64,000 nt of DNA from an uncultured Marvinbryantia sp. (lineage in GTDB: Bacteria; Bacillota; Clostridia; Lachnospirales; Lachnospiraceae): the NCBI GenBank assembly GCA_937915375.1, contig CALDMO010000032.1, positions 1 to 64,000 of the forward strand, given 5' to 3'. The notes beneath the pieces were generated by a model. It was not told where the DNA came from, did no database searches, and saw only the letters and a list, made by a program, of their open reading frames with translations. Below are positions 8,586 through 16,588 of the stretch, in pieces (within the stretch, counting starts at the first letter, position 1; every line of letters begins with the position of its first letter). A program made the position numbers and the translations under genes.

Positions 8586-9512
8586 ATGGCAAAATATGTG
8601 GAATACAGTTTGGATGAGTTAGATAAAGTCAGTGATCTTGGAAAGGCGCTGTCATCTCCGATACGTCTGGAAATGTTGCAGCTCTTATATGAAGAGAGTC
8701 TGATTATAGGAGAAATCGCGAAAAAGATGGATCTTCCGGCATCCAGTACGGCATTTCATCTTAAAATATTGGAGCAGGCGGGTTTGATTCGGATGGAGGA
8801 ACAGCCGGGAACCAGAGGGACTATGAAGCTTTGTACCAGAAAAGTGGACAATATAACACTGGGATTGTTGAAGAGAAATAAAGATATCAACGAGGTGTTC
8901 AGCACAGAAATGCCAATCGGGGCATTTTCTAGCTGCCAGGTTTCACCGACCTGCGGGATGTGTGCGCCGAATGGGAATGTGATTGGCAATGAGGACAGAG
9001 AGTTTTGTTTTTATTATCCGGAGAGAATGACAGCTGGTCTTTTGTGGACAGCTTCAGGATATGTAGAGTATCAGTTCGCGAATGGTATTCCGGCAGGGAG
9101 TGGTATATCAAGACTTCTTTTGTCGGCGGAAATTTGTTCGGAAGCGCCTGGATACCGTGAAGATTGGAAATCGGACATTACTTTGTGGGTGAATGGTATG
9201 GACTGCGGTACTTTTACCAGTCCGGGAGATTTTGGCAGCCGTAAAGGACGTTTAACGCCGGCGGCTTGGTCCGGCGGATCCAGTCAATTCGGACGTCTGA
9301 CAGAGTGGGAGATACGCGACACCGGAACCTATATCAACGGCGTACGTGTTGCTGATACTGGAGTTGCTGACTTGAAACTGCCGGAACGTCCTTATATTGA
9401 GGTGCGTATTGGCAATAAGCCTAATGCTAAATACGCAGGAGGATTTAATCTGTTTGGAAAGACCTTTGGCGATTATGCGCAGGATATTATTTTAACGGCA
9501 GAATACAGATAA
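8586..9512 (+). CDS. ArsR-family transcriptional regulator with large C-terminal domain
   Basis: A 308-residue regulator, three times the length of a plain ArsR protein. Residues ~12-90 form the winged helix-turn-helix (LGKALSSPIRLEMLQLL, then the recognition region SSTAFHLKILEQAGLI). Residues ~112-308 form a domain conserved in long ArsR-type proteins of Firmicutes (SEAPGY near 185-190, DITLWVNG, TSPGDFG, GGFNLFGKTFGDYAQDI) that looks beta-rich. Cysteines C117, C123, C126 and C141 cluster at the domain border. Its position before a sugar importer, a serine hydrolase and a GH2 enzyme suggests it senses a carbohydrate and controls them; the shared operators support this but the binding is inferred. 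Confidence 0.85.
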   Translation: MAKYVEYSLDELDKVSDLGKALSSPIRLEMLQLLYEESLIIGEIAKKMDLPASSTAFHLKILEQAGLIRMEEQPGTRGTMKLCTRKVDNITLGLLKRNKDINEVFSTEMPIGAFSSCQVSPTCGMCAPNGNVIGNEDREFCFYYPERMTAGLLWTASGYVEYQFANGIPAGSGISRLLLSAEICSEAPGYREDWKSDITLWVNGMDCGTFTSPGDFGSRKGRLTPAAWSGGSSQFGRLTEWEIRDTGTYINGVRVADTGVADLKLPERPYIEVRIGNKPNAKYAGGFNLFGKTFGDYAQDIILTAEYR

Positions 9513-9821
9513 AAGCGAAGGAAAGCGGGAGAAATTGCTTTGGTGGAAGCGGTTTCTCTCTTTTTTTGCCAATATTTTTGTAATAAACAATGAAATTGTA
9601 GTAAAACAGAACAAAATAACAAAAATACTGTAATTAACAAAAGAAAATAATTAAAAAACAAAAAATATCCGTCAAATCAAACAAATAAAAAAAAAAAGAG
9701 ATTGACATTTGTTGAAAATCACGTATAATCATAAACAAAGGAACAGAAAAACTGTTCAAACTATTTCGGCCGAATAGAAAGTGTGGAATTGTGTATTTAA
9801 TAAAAATAAGGAGGGTTAAAA
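9513..9821 (+). promoter_or_regulatory. 309-base AT-rich intergenic region with promoter and dyad operator
   Basis: No gene is visible. A strong promoter TTGACA (9702-9707), 16-base spacer and TATAAT (9724-9729) is followed by the perfect dyad GAACAG-AAAAA-CTGTTC at 9741-9757, near the expected transcription start. The rest is A-rich, with a 16-base A run before the -35. The promoter drives the substrate-binding protein gene at 9822. Confidence 0.85.
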
Positions 9822-11135
9822 ATGAAACGCAAGATTTTAGCAATGTTACTTGGCGGAACAATCGCATTGGGAATGACATCAACAGCTTTTGCAGAGGAGG
9901 TTATTACAAATGAAGATGGTACGGTAGAGAACCCGGAAGCGGTTGAAGTTGACGAGAATAAACTTGTGCTGTGGTCTCTGTTTTCAGGTGGAGATGGGGG
10001 CTTTATGGATCAAATTATCGCTGATTACAATGCAGGCGGTCCGACAAAAGAAGTCCAGTCTATTATGCTTGTATGGGCAGACTACTATACAAAATTGACA
10101 ACTGCTGTTGCAACAGGCAATGGACCAGATATAGGTATTTCTCATGCTTCGAGACTGTCATATTTAATGAATGATGGTGTAATTGAACCGTTAAATCCAT
10201 ATTTGGAAGAACTTGGGATTGATTTAACAGAGTCCTATTCAGAAAAAGCAATTGAGTCTGTTTCTGATGCAGATGGCAATATTTATGCTATTCCTCTTGA
10301 TACACATGCTGAGGTTTTATATTATAATCTTGATATATTGGCAGAAGCTGGTGTGGAAGTGCAAGAAGATGGCACTTTGGATATTAAGAGTGTAGATGAT
10401 TTTAATGCTATTTGCGAAAAAGTAAAAGCAGTTATGGAAGAAGGAGAATCGGCAGTTTCGATTACGAGTAAAGATGATGATCCGTGGAGAATTTTCTGGG
10501 CAACCTATAATCAGATGGGTGGATCACCAATTTTGACAGAAGATTGGTCTGATGTTGGAATGGATGCTGAAGTTGCTAAGAAAGCAGCTGAATTTGTGAA
10601 ATCTATTTATGATAATGGTTATGCTCTGGCAGGAATTGAAGATCATCAGAAATTCTTCCAGGCGGGCACAGCAGGGCTTTTTATAGGTGGTACATGGGCA
10701 CGTGGTGCATTTGAACAAACAGATGGTTTGAATTTCGGAGAGATGCCATGGCCACAGTTGTTTGAAAACCCGGGCGTTTTTGCTGATCAACATACTTTTA
10801 TTCTTCCGGTGAATCCGAATAGAAGTGAAGAAGAAACAATTGCAGCGGTTGAATTTATGGTCAGTGCGTCAAAGGACGGTGGTGTAACATGGGCACAGTC
10901 TGGACAGATTCCGGCATGTAAACAGGTTGTTGAGAGCGAAGAGTTTCTTGCGCTTCCGGGTAGAGCCAATTTAGTATCTATTCTTGATAATGCAGCATAC
11001 TCTTTTAGTTGTCCGACAAGTCAGGCGATTGAAACAGATATGAAGAGTGCGTTGAATGAATATTGGGCAGATTCTATAGATGTTGACACATTAGTTGAGT
11101 ATTTAGCTGAGGCTATTGCAAATAATCTTCCGTAA
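9822..11135 (+). CDS. ABC transporter sugar-binding protein (family 1 extracellular solute-binding protein)
   Basis: Extracytoplasmic sugar receptor of 437 residues. Residues 1-24 are a signal peptide ending in AFA. There is no lipobox cysteine, which is odd because Gram-positive binding proteins are normally lipoproteins. The mature part has the family 1 pattern, with KLVLWSLFSGGDGG at ~46-60 and AIPLDTHAEVLYYNLDILAEAG in the ligand cleft region. Two MalF/MalG-type permease genes follow, but no ATPase gene is present, so a shared MsiK/MalK-like ATPase elsewhere is inferred. The gene and its neighbours to ~14.27 kb are AT-rich compared with the rest of the window. Ribosome site AAGGAGGG. Confidence 0.92.
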   Translation: MKRKILAMLLGGTIALGMTSTAFAEEVITNEDGTVENPEAVEVDENKLVLWSLFSGGDGGFMDQIIADYNAGGPTKEVQSIMLVWADYYTKLTTAVATGNGPDIGISHASRLSYLMNDGVIEPLNPYLEELGIDLTESYSEKAIESVSDADGNIYAIPLDTHAEVLYYNLDILAEAGVEVQEDGTLDIKSVDDFNAICEKVKAVMEEGESAVSITSKDDDPWRIFWATYNQMGGSPILTEDWSDVGMDAEVAKKAAEFVKSIYDNGYALAGIEDHQKFFQAGTAGLFIGGTWARGAFEQTDGLNFGEMPWPQLFENPGVFADQHTFILPVNPNRSEEETIAAVEFMVSASKDGGVTWAQSGQIPACKQVVESEEFLALPGRANLVSILDNAAYSFSCPTSQAIETDMKSALNEYWADSIDVDTLVEYLAEAIANNLP

Positions 11136-11149
11136 CATTTAAACTGCAA

Positions 11150-11175
11150 GGGGAGCCAAAGGCTCCCTTTCTTTT
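11150..11175 (+). terminator. Terminator/attenuator between binding protein and permeases
   Basis: GGGAGCC-AAA-GGCTCCC followed by TTTCTTTT, 15 bases after the stop. In importer operons such hairpins usually reduce readthrough so that the binding protein is made in excess of the permeases. Confidence 0.85.
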
Positions 11176-11270
11176 ATTCGAAAATCCATGGTCTAGGCAG
11201 TTATATACTGTATAGCATAGGTATTCTATTAATGCCAAAATGATTTTATTTGTAATAGAAAGGGGAAAAA

Positions 11271-12161
11271 ATGAGTAAAGCAAAAAAAAGAAAAAATTTT
11301 TTGATTGCCTGCCTATTTATGTTACCATTTTTTGTTTTATATACGATATTTACAATTTGGCCAGTTGGTGAGGGAATCTATGTTAGTTTACATAATTGGG
11401 GTATGATGGGAAAACAGAAATTTGTTGGTTTAGATAATTATACAAAATTTTTGAATGACCGTCATTTTTGGAGTACATTGGGAAATACCTGCAAGTTTGT
11501 AGTTATTACAACACCAATGTTAGTTATTACAGCTATGCTATTGGCTATGTTGGCAAATAGAGCAACACGTATGAAAAAATCGCTTCGTATTGCGTATTAT
11601 ATTCCGAGTATTTTATCTATTTCAGCAGCTTCATTTATAGCGAAAAATGTGTTTTCGCCATATACAGGTTTGATTAATGGGCTGCTGCATGCGCTTAATA
11701 TTATTCCGGCAGGAACAGAAATTCAGTTTCTTCAAGATACAAATCTTGCATGGGTATCAATTACAACGATGACAACTTGGTGGACAGTAGGGTTTAGTAT
11801 GATGCTTTTTATTTCTGCGCTGCAAGATATACCGCAGGATATTTATGAGGCGGCGGCAATTGATGGAGCTTCTAAATTTCAAATATTAATGAAAATTGAA
11901 GTTCCTTTGATTAAAGCTACAACATGGCTTGTATTTTTGCTTCAAATGATAGCAAGTTTTAAAGTGTTTGGACAGATTGATTTAATTACAGGCGGGGGTC
12001 CGGCAAATTCAACACGCCCGATTATACAGTATATTTATGAGACTGCATTCGAAAAAAATAAAATGGGATATGCAGCATCTATGTCATATGTTTTGTTTGG
12101 TATTCTTCTTGTGCTGTCTTTGGTGCAACAATTTATTCAGAGAAAGGGTGAAAAGTCATGA
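11271..12161 (+). CDS. Sugar ABC transporter permease (MalF/UgpA type)
   Basis: Inner-membrane half of the importer, 296 residues with six predicted helices (first at ~10-30, FLIACLFMLPFFVLYTIFTIW). The coupling motif that docks to the ATPase, EAA-x3-G, is visible as YEAAAIDGASKFQILMKIEVP around 196-216. GC is very low, with long T-runs. It starts after AAAGGGG and overlaps the next permease by 4 bases (ATGA), so the pair is translationally coupled. Confidence 0.93.
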   Translation: MSKAKKRKNFLIACLFMLPFFVLYTIFTIWPVGEGIYVSLHNWGMMGKQKFVGLDNYTKFLNDRHFWSTLGNTCKFVVITTPMLVITAMLLAMLANRATRMKKSLRIAYYIPSILSISAASFIAKNVFSPYTGLINGLLHALNIIPAGTEIQFLQDTNLAWVSITTMTTWWTVGFSMMLFISALQDIPQDIYEAAAIDGASKFQILMKIEVPLIKATTWLVFLLQMIASFKVFGQIDLITGGGPANSTRPIIQYIYETAFEKNKMGYAASMSYVLFGILLVLSLVQQFIQRKGEKS

Positions 12162-12988
12162 TTGGGAGAAAAAAGACTGCTGGATATTATTTGTTAAATC
12201 TTTTTTCGATTATACTTGCTGTAATTTTTCTATTGCCAATTGTTTGGGCATTGTTTGTATCTCTGCAGACGGAGGGACAACAGATAAAAACGGTTTTTGA
12301 CTGGTTTAAACCACCGTATACATTTGAAAACTATCCTCAGATTATGTTTAATACATCAGTACCATTGTGGTTTAAAAACAGCTTGATTATTGCAATTGTT
12401 ACTACTGGATCGACAATTATTTGTTCATCGATGGCTGCATATGCGATTGCGAAGATACCGTTTAAAGGGAATAATATTTTCTTTTTTTACTTTTTGCTTG
12501 GAATGTTAGTGCCTGGAGAAGCGACAATTGTTCCGCTGTTTATTACAGCGAATAATTTGAAAATGATAAATACACTTCCTGGCATGATATTGCCTGCAGT
12601 TGCTGGCTCTATGAACTTAATCATTATGGTGAATTTTTTTAAAGCTTTACCAAATGAAATTATAGAATCGGTTCGTATAGATGGAGGAGGAGAACTTTCT
12701 ATTTTTTGTAGGATAGTATTGCCATTGTCAAAACCGATTATTGCAACTGTATGTATTTTTTCTTTTGTTGGAAGTTGGAATAATTATTTATGGCCACTGC
12801 TTTGTGCGATGAAAAATGAAATGTTTACACTTCCGATTGGTATTCCGACATTTGTAAGTACGTATACTGTTGACTATGTGGTGCCAATGACAGCAGCAAT
12901 GGTGGCATCTTTGCCGATGATAATTATGTATATTTTGTTTGAACGACAAATTGTAGCGGGAATGATGACTGGAGCGGTAAAAGGTTGA
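12158..12988 (+). CDS. Sugar ABC transporter permease (MalG/UgpE type)
   Basis: Second permease of the importer, 276 residues and six predicted helices, the first at ~10-32. The EAA-like coupling segment reads ESVRIDGGGELSIFCRIVLP around 167-186, with Ser-Val replacing the usual Ala-Ala. It overlaps the first permease by 4 bases and has the same AT-rich codon use. A 14-bp hairpin ends the transcript before the serine hydrolase gene. Confidence 0.93.
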   Translation: MIGRKKTAGYYLLNLFSIILAVIFLLPIVWALFVSLQTEGQQIKTVFDWFKPPYTFENYPQIMFNTSVPLWFKNSLIIAIVTTGSTIICSSMAAYAIAKIPFKGNNIFFFYFLLGMLVPGEATIVPLFITANNLKMINTLPGMILPAVAGSMNLIIMVNFFKALPNEIIESVRIDGGGELSIFCRIVLPLSKPIIATVCIFSFVGSWNNYLWPLLCAMKNEMFTLPIGIPTFVSTYTVDYVVPMTAAMVASLPMIIMYILFERQIVAGMMTGAVKG

Positions 12989-13026
12989 TTTGAAGATATG
13001 GGATTTGTAAAATAATAAGAATCTTA

Positions 13027-13070
13027 AAAACAAGATAAGCTGTAATCAGCGGTAAGGCTTATCTTGTTTT
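13027..13070 (+). terminator. Terminator after the permease pair
   Basis: AAAACAAGATAAGC (13027-13040) pairs with GCTTATCTTGTTTT (13057-13070) across a 16-base loop: a 14-bp stem ending in T residues. It ends 3 bases before a possible ATG of the next gene, which argues for a later start of that gene. Confidence 0.7.
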
Positions 13071-13099
13071 AAATGCAAAATGAGGTGAAAATTATAGAA

Positions 13100-14272
13100 A
13101 TGATAGAGAATTTACGAGATACAATTTGCGAATATATTGATAAACAAGAGATCGCTGGAGTAAGTGTGCTTGTTCATAAAAATAATGAAGAAGTTTGCTT
13201 TTTAGCGGAGGGTATGAGTGATATTGAAAATGGAAAAAAAATAGAGCGTGATACTATTTACCGGTTATATTCACAAACTAAGCCAGTAACTGCGGTTGCG
13301 GTTATGATATTAGTGGAACGTGGTATTCTGGATTTGTGTCAACCTGTTTCTGTTTTTCTTCCTGGATTTAAAAACCAGAAAGTATTGGATGAAGGAGGAA
13401 TGGTACATTCTGTAAATAAAGAGGTTACACTCTTTGATTTAATGCAGATGACATCTGGTTTAACGTATTCGGATTTAACGAAGGTAGGAATAAAAACAAA
13501 TAATCTACTTAAAGAAGTTGAATCGCGTTTGTATGGGGAACATCCAGTGACGACAGTTGAGTTTGCAAATTTGGTTGGTGAACTTCCGCTTATGTTTGAA
13601 CCGGGAAGCTCGTGGAACTATGGATTGTCAGCGGATATCCTAGGCGCTGTGATAGAAGTTGTATCGGGAATGCGGTTTGGAGAATTTCTGAAAAAAGAAA
13701 TTTTTGATCCATTGGAAATGCATGATACAGGGTTTTGGATTCCAGAAGAAAAACGATTAAGATTGGCAAAAACCTATGATGTTGAAGAAGGCTCTAAAGG
13801 AAAAAGGCTTGTTTTATATACAGGAAATGAAGATGCGATTCAAAATCAATTGGAACGAAACCCGGCATTTGAATCAGGTGGTGCGGGATTAGCAGCCACA
13901 TTGGATGATTATATGAAATTTGGAAGAATGCTTTTGGATGGTGGCTTATATAAAAATAAACGTATTTTGCGTAGTAGAACAGTTGATTTTTTGACAAAAG
14001 GACAACTGATGGAAGAACAGCAGATTATGTTTGAAAAGAAGTTTGGACTTTATGGGTATAGTTATTCGAATCTTATGAGAATTTGTAAAAATTCATCACA
14101 ATCTTCTATGTTGACGCGTGTAGGTGAGTATGGCTGGGATGGTTGGCTGGGGGCATATTTTGCTAATTTTCCAGAAGAAAATATGACAATTCTTTTTGGG
14201 ATGCAACGAAAAGGTATTGGAATGTGGTCGTTAACCAGAAAACTGAGAAATATTATTTTGAGTTCGATATAA
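13100..14272 (+). CDS. Serine hydrolase (beta-lactamase class C / EstB-like)
   Basis: Serine hydrolase of the beta-lactamase/transpeptidase-like fold, about 390 residues. Visible motifs are S-x-x-K in RLYSQTKPVTAVAVM with the nucleophilic serine, the tyrosine motif in SSWNYGLSADILG, and GYGWDGWLGAYF toward the C-terminus. There is no signal peptide, so it is probably cytosolic and more likely an esterase than a cell-wall enzyme. An ATG at 13073 lies directly on the terminator end with no ribosome site; GAGGTG lies 12 bases before the 13100 ATG, so 13100 is preferred with moderate confidence. AT-rich like the importer. Its position between importer and GH2 enzyme suggests deacylation of an imported sugar; the substrate is unknown. 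Confidence 0.85.
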   Translation: MIENLRDTICEYIDKQEIAGVSVLVHKNNEEVCFLAEGMSDIENGKKIERDTIYRLYSQTKPVTAVAVMILVERGILDLCQPVSVFLPGFKNQKVLDEGGMVHSVNKEVTLFDLMQMTSGLTYSDLTKVGIKTNNLLKEVESRLYGEHPVTTVEFANLVGELPLMFEPGSSWNYGLSADILGAVIEVVSGMRFGEFLKKEIFDPLEMHDTGFWIPEEKRLRLAKTYDVEEGSKGKRLVLYTGNEDAIQNQLERNPAFESGGAGLAATLDDYMKFGRMLLDGGLYKNKRILRSRTVDFLTKGQLMEEQQIMFEKKFGLYGYSYSNLMRICKNSSQSSMLTRVGEYGWDGWLGAYFANFPEENMTILFGMQRKGIGMWSLTRKLRNIILSSI

Positions 14273-14380
14273 TTTGTAAATGAAGATAAACTATGTGAAG
14301 AAGAGGTCTGTGCAGCGCGCAAAGACATCGGTAGAACCTGGCAGCCGAAAAGAAGTTATTTGCATAAAAAATCTGTAGGC

Positions 14381-14433
14381 TTTCACCAAATATAAACAAT
14401 AATATTGTTTATAAATAAAAAAACTTGGTGAAA
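14381..14433. repeat. Nested inverted repeats upstream of the GH2 promoter
   Basis: Outer arms TTTCACCAA (14381-14389) and TTGGTGAAA (14425-14433) are exact inverses. Between them lies a perfect dyad with 11-base arms TATAAACAATA and TATTGTTTATA around one central A (14391-14413). The block ends 15 bases before the -35. It has no T-tail, so it is probably not a terminator. Confidence 0.75.
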
Positions 14434-14448
14434 AGCATGGAAAATGGA

Positions 14449-14503
14449 TTGACAAAAAAAGAAAAAAAGATATAATTACAGCAAAAGAACAGTAATACTG
14501 TTT
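14449..14503 (+). promoter_or_regulatory. GH2 promoter with GAACAG-type operator
   Basis: TTGACA (14449-14454), 16-base spacer, TATAAT (14471-14476), then GAACAG-TAATA-CTGTTT at 14487-14503. Spacer length, promoter boxes and operator position match the importer promoter at 9702-9757 almost exactly (the operator begins 11 versus 12 bases after the -10). Confidence 0.85.
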
Positions 14504-14541
14504 TAAAATGAACGTAAATGAAAAAGGAGGATCAGCACACA

Positions 14542-16344
14542 ATGAAATGTTATGTAAAAGATTATCCGAGACCGCAGTTTGTCAGAGACAACTGGGTGAA
14601 CTTGAATGGCTCCTGGGATTTTCGGTTTGACGACGGAAACCAGGGAGAAAAAGAAAAATGGTACGAAAAGTTTCAGGGTGATAAGAAAATTAATGTTCCG
14701 TTTACCTTTGAAACAAAATTAAGCGGCATTCATGATGAAACACGCCATGATTTTGTATGGTACAGAAGAGAGATTCAGGCAGATGCTGCAAGACTGGAAA
14801 AAGAAGATTATATTCTCCATTTTGAGGGAAGCGATTATATCACGAAAGTTTGGGTGAACGGTCAGTTCGCAGGTAAGCATACCGGCGGTTATGCGAGATT
14901 TTCTTTTGTGATCACAGATCTTCTGCATGACGGCGCGAATGAATTGGTTGTTAAGGTTGAGGATAGCTACGATATGCAGCAGCCGCGCGGAAAACAGAGA
15001 TGGATCGATTCTAATTTTGGCTGTTGGTATGTGCCGATCACCGGTATCTGGAAAACAGTTTGGACTGAATATGCATCAAAAGTTCGTTTAGATAAGGTGA
15101 AAATGACACCGGTTCTGGAACAGGGACGTTTAGATGTGGAATATGACTTAGTTGTTCCGGAAAGTATGATGAATGGTCAGCTTTTTGTTTCCGCAACGGT
15201 TTCTTACAAAGGTGTGCTTGTAAACAAAAGTTTAACAGCGGTAACGGATGCGCATATGACAGCTTCTCTGGATATGTTCATCAGAAAAAATGAACAGGGC
15301 TTTATTTGGGGATGCCATATGTGGTCTCCGGAAGAACCGAATCTGTACGATGTAGAGTTTGAACTGCTGCGTGCGCATGATGTACTGGATAAAGCAGGTT
15401 CCTATTGTGCAATGCGTGAAATCCGTATCGATGGACCGAATATTTTGTTAAACGGACGCCCACTGTATCAGAGATTGATTCTGGATCAGGGCTACTGGAA
15501 AGATTCTAATCTGACGCCGCCGAGTGAAGAAGCGCTGATTGAAGACATCGACAAGATTATGGCCCTGGGTTACAATGGTCTTAGAAAGCACCAGAAAACA
15601 GAGGATGAGAGATTCCTGTATTGGTGCGATGTGAAGGGCATGCTGGTTTGGAGCGAGGTTCCGGCATCTTATCGTTACAGCGATTATGCGGTAGAGCAGT
15701 TTACAAAAGAGTGGATGGAAATTGTAAAGCAGAATTATAATCATCCTTGTATTATCACCTGGACGCCGTTCAATGAGTCTTGGGGTATCTCAAAGGTTGA
15801 AACGAAACGTGATGAACAGCACTTTACCGAGGCGATTTATCATCTTACTAAGAGTGTTGATCCGTATCGTCCGGTAATCGTAAATGACGGATGGGAACAT
15901 ACCGTTTCCGATATCATCACGCTGCATGATTACGAGGAAGTTGGCGAGGTCTTTAAGTCAAGATATATGGATTATAAAGACGAAATCTTTACGACGGAAG
16001 TATATCACAGCAGCAGCAAGTCTGCATTTGCAAACGGTTATACTTATAAGGGACAGCCGGTTATCATCAGCGAATACGGCGGAATCGCTTTTAATAATGA
16101 CGATTCCGGCTGGGGTTATGGCAATAAGGTAAATACCAAAGAAGAATTTATCAGCAGATTTGATGAAATTACTACTGCAGTAAAAGAAGTTCCATATATA
16201 TGCGGCTTCTGTTACACACAGGTTTCTGATGTGCAGCAGGAAATTAATGGCCTGATGGATATGGAAAGAAACTTTAAGGTAGAACCGGAAGTAATTAAAG
16301 AAATCAACGAAAGAAAAGTTGGTTACTGGAGATCGTATATGTAA
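14542..16344 (+). CDS. Glycoside hydrolase family 2 enzyme
   Basis: Cytosolic GH2 glycosidase of 600 residues (beta-galactosidase / beta-glucuronidase superfamily). The order is jelly-roll sugar-binding domain (~1-180, NLNGSWDFRFDDG, GGYARFSFVITD), immunoglobulin-like domain (~185-290) and TIM barrel (~300-600). The acid/base glutamate is ~E412 in WTPFNESWG and the nucleophile ~E511 in IISEYGG. The specificity (galactoside, glucuronide, mannoside or other) cannot be read. An upstream ATG at 14518 would put the AAAGGAGG site inside the gene, so 14542 is chosen. GC is closer to the genome norm than the preceding genes. There is no signal peptide, so it acts on imported oligosaccharide. Confidence 0.92.
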   Translation: MKCYVKDYPRPQFVRDNWVNLNGSWDFRFDDGNQGEKEKWYEKFQGDKKINVPFTFETKLSGIHDETRHDFVWYRREIQADAARLEKEDYILHFEGSDYITKVWVNGQFAGKHTGGYARFSFVITDLLHDGANELVVKVEDSYDMQQPRGKQRWIDSNFGCWYVPITGIWKTVWTEYASKVRLDKVKMTPVLEQGRLDVEYDLVVPESMMNGQLFVSATVSYKGVLVNKSLTAVTDAHMTASLDMFIRKNEQGFIWGCHMWSPEEPNLYDVEFELLRAHDVLDKAGSYCAMREIRIDGPNILLNGRPLYQRLILDQGYWKDSNLTPPSEEALIEDIDKIMALGYNGLRKHQKTEDERFLYWCDVKGMLVWSEVPASYRYSDYAVEQFTKEWMEIVKQNYNHPCIITWTPFNESWGISKVETKRDEQHFTEAIYHLTKSVDPYRPVIVNDGWEHTVSDIITLHDYEEVGEVFKSRYMDYKDEIFTTEVYHSSSKSAFANGYTYKGQPVIISEYGGIAFNNDDSGWGYGNKVNTKEEFISRFDEITTAVKEVPYICGFCYTQVSDVQQEINGLMDMERNFKVEPEVIKEINERKVGYWRSYM

Positions 16345-16350
16345 AATATG

Positions 16351-16390
16351 GATCCCTCCAATCTGAAAAATCAGGTTGGGGGGATTTTTT
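16351..16390 (+). terminator. Terminator of the GH2 gene
   Basis: ATCCCTCCAATCTG pairs with CAGGTTGGGGGGAT (14 bp with G-T pairs), followed by TTTTTT. Confidence 0.9.
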
Positions 16391-16588
16391 GAAATTTATA
16401 TTAGTGAAATAATAATCGAAAATAATGGAAACTTTAGTGGAATGGATATAAAATGTATGTGTAGAAAAATGAAGACGTATGAAATAGAATTAATTTTTGT
16501 TTGATTATGTGTTAGCTCGGATAACTTATTCAGAAATATATTCGGAACTGCTTCAAAGAATATGATAATACAAAGGAGAATTATAAAA

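Noticed and set aside
11198..11210. CAGTTATATACTG before the first permease as a third copy of the GAACAG operator
   Set aside because: The spacing and flanking bases differ (CAGT-N5-ACTG rather than AACAG-N5-CTGTT) and there is no clear promoter in register.
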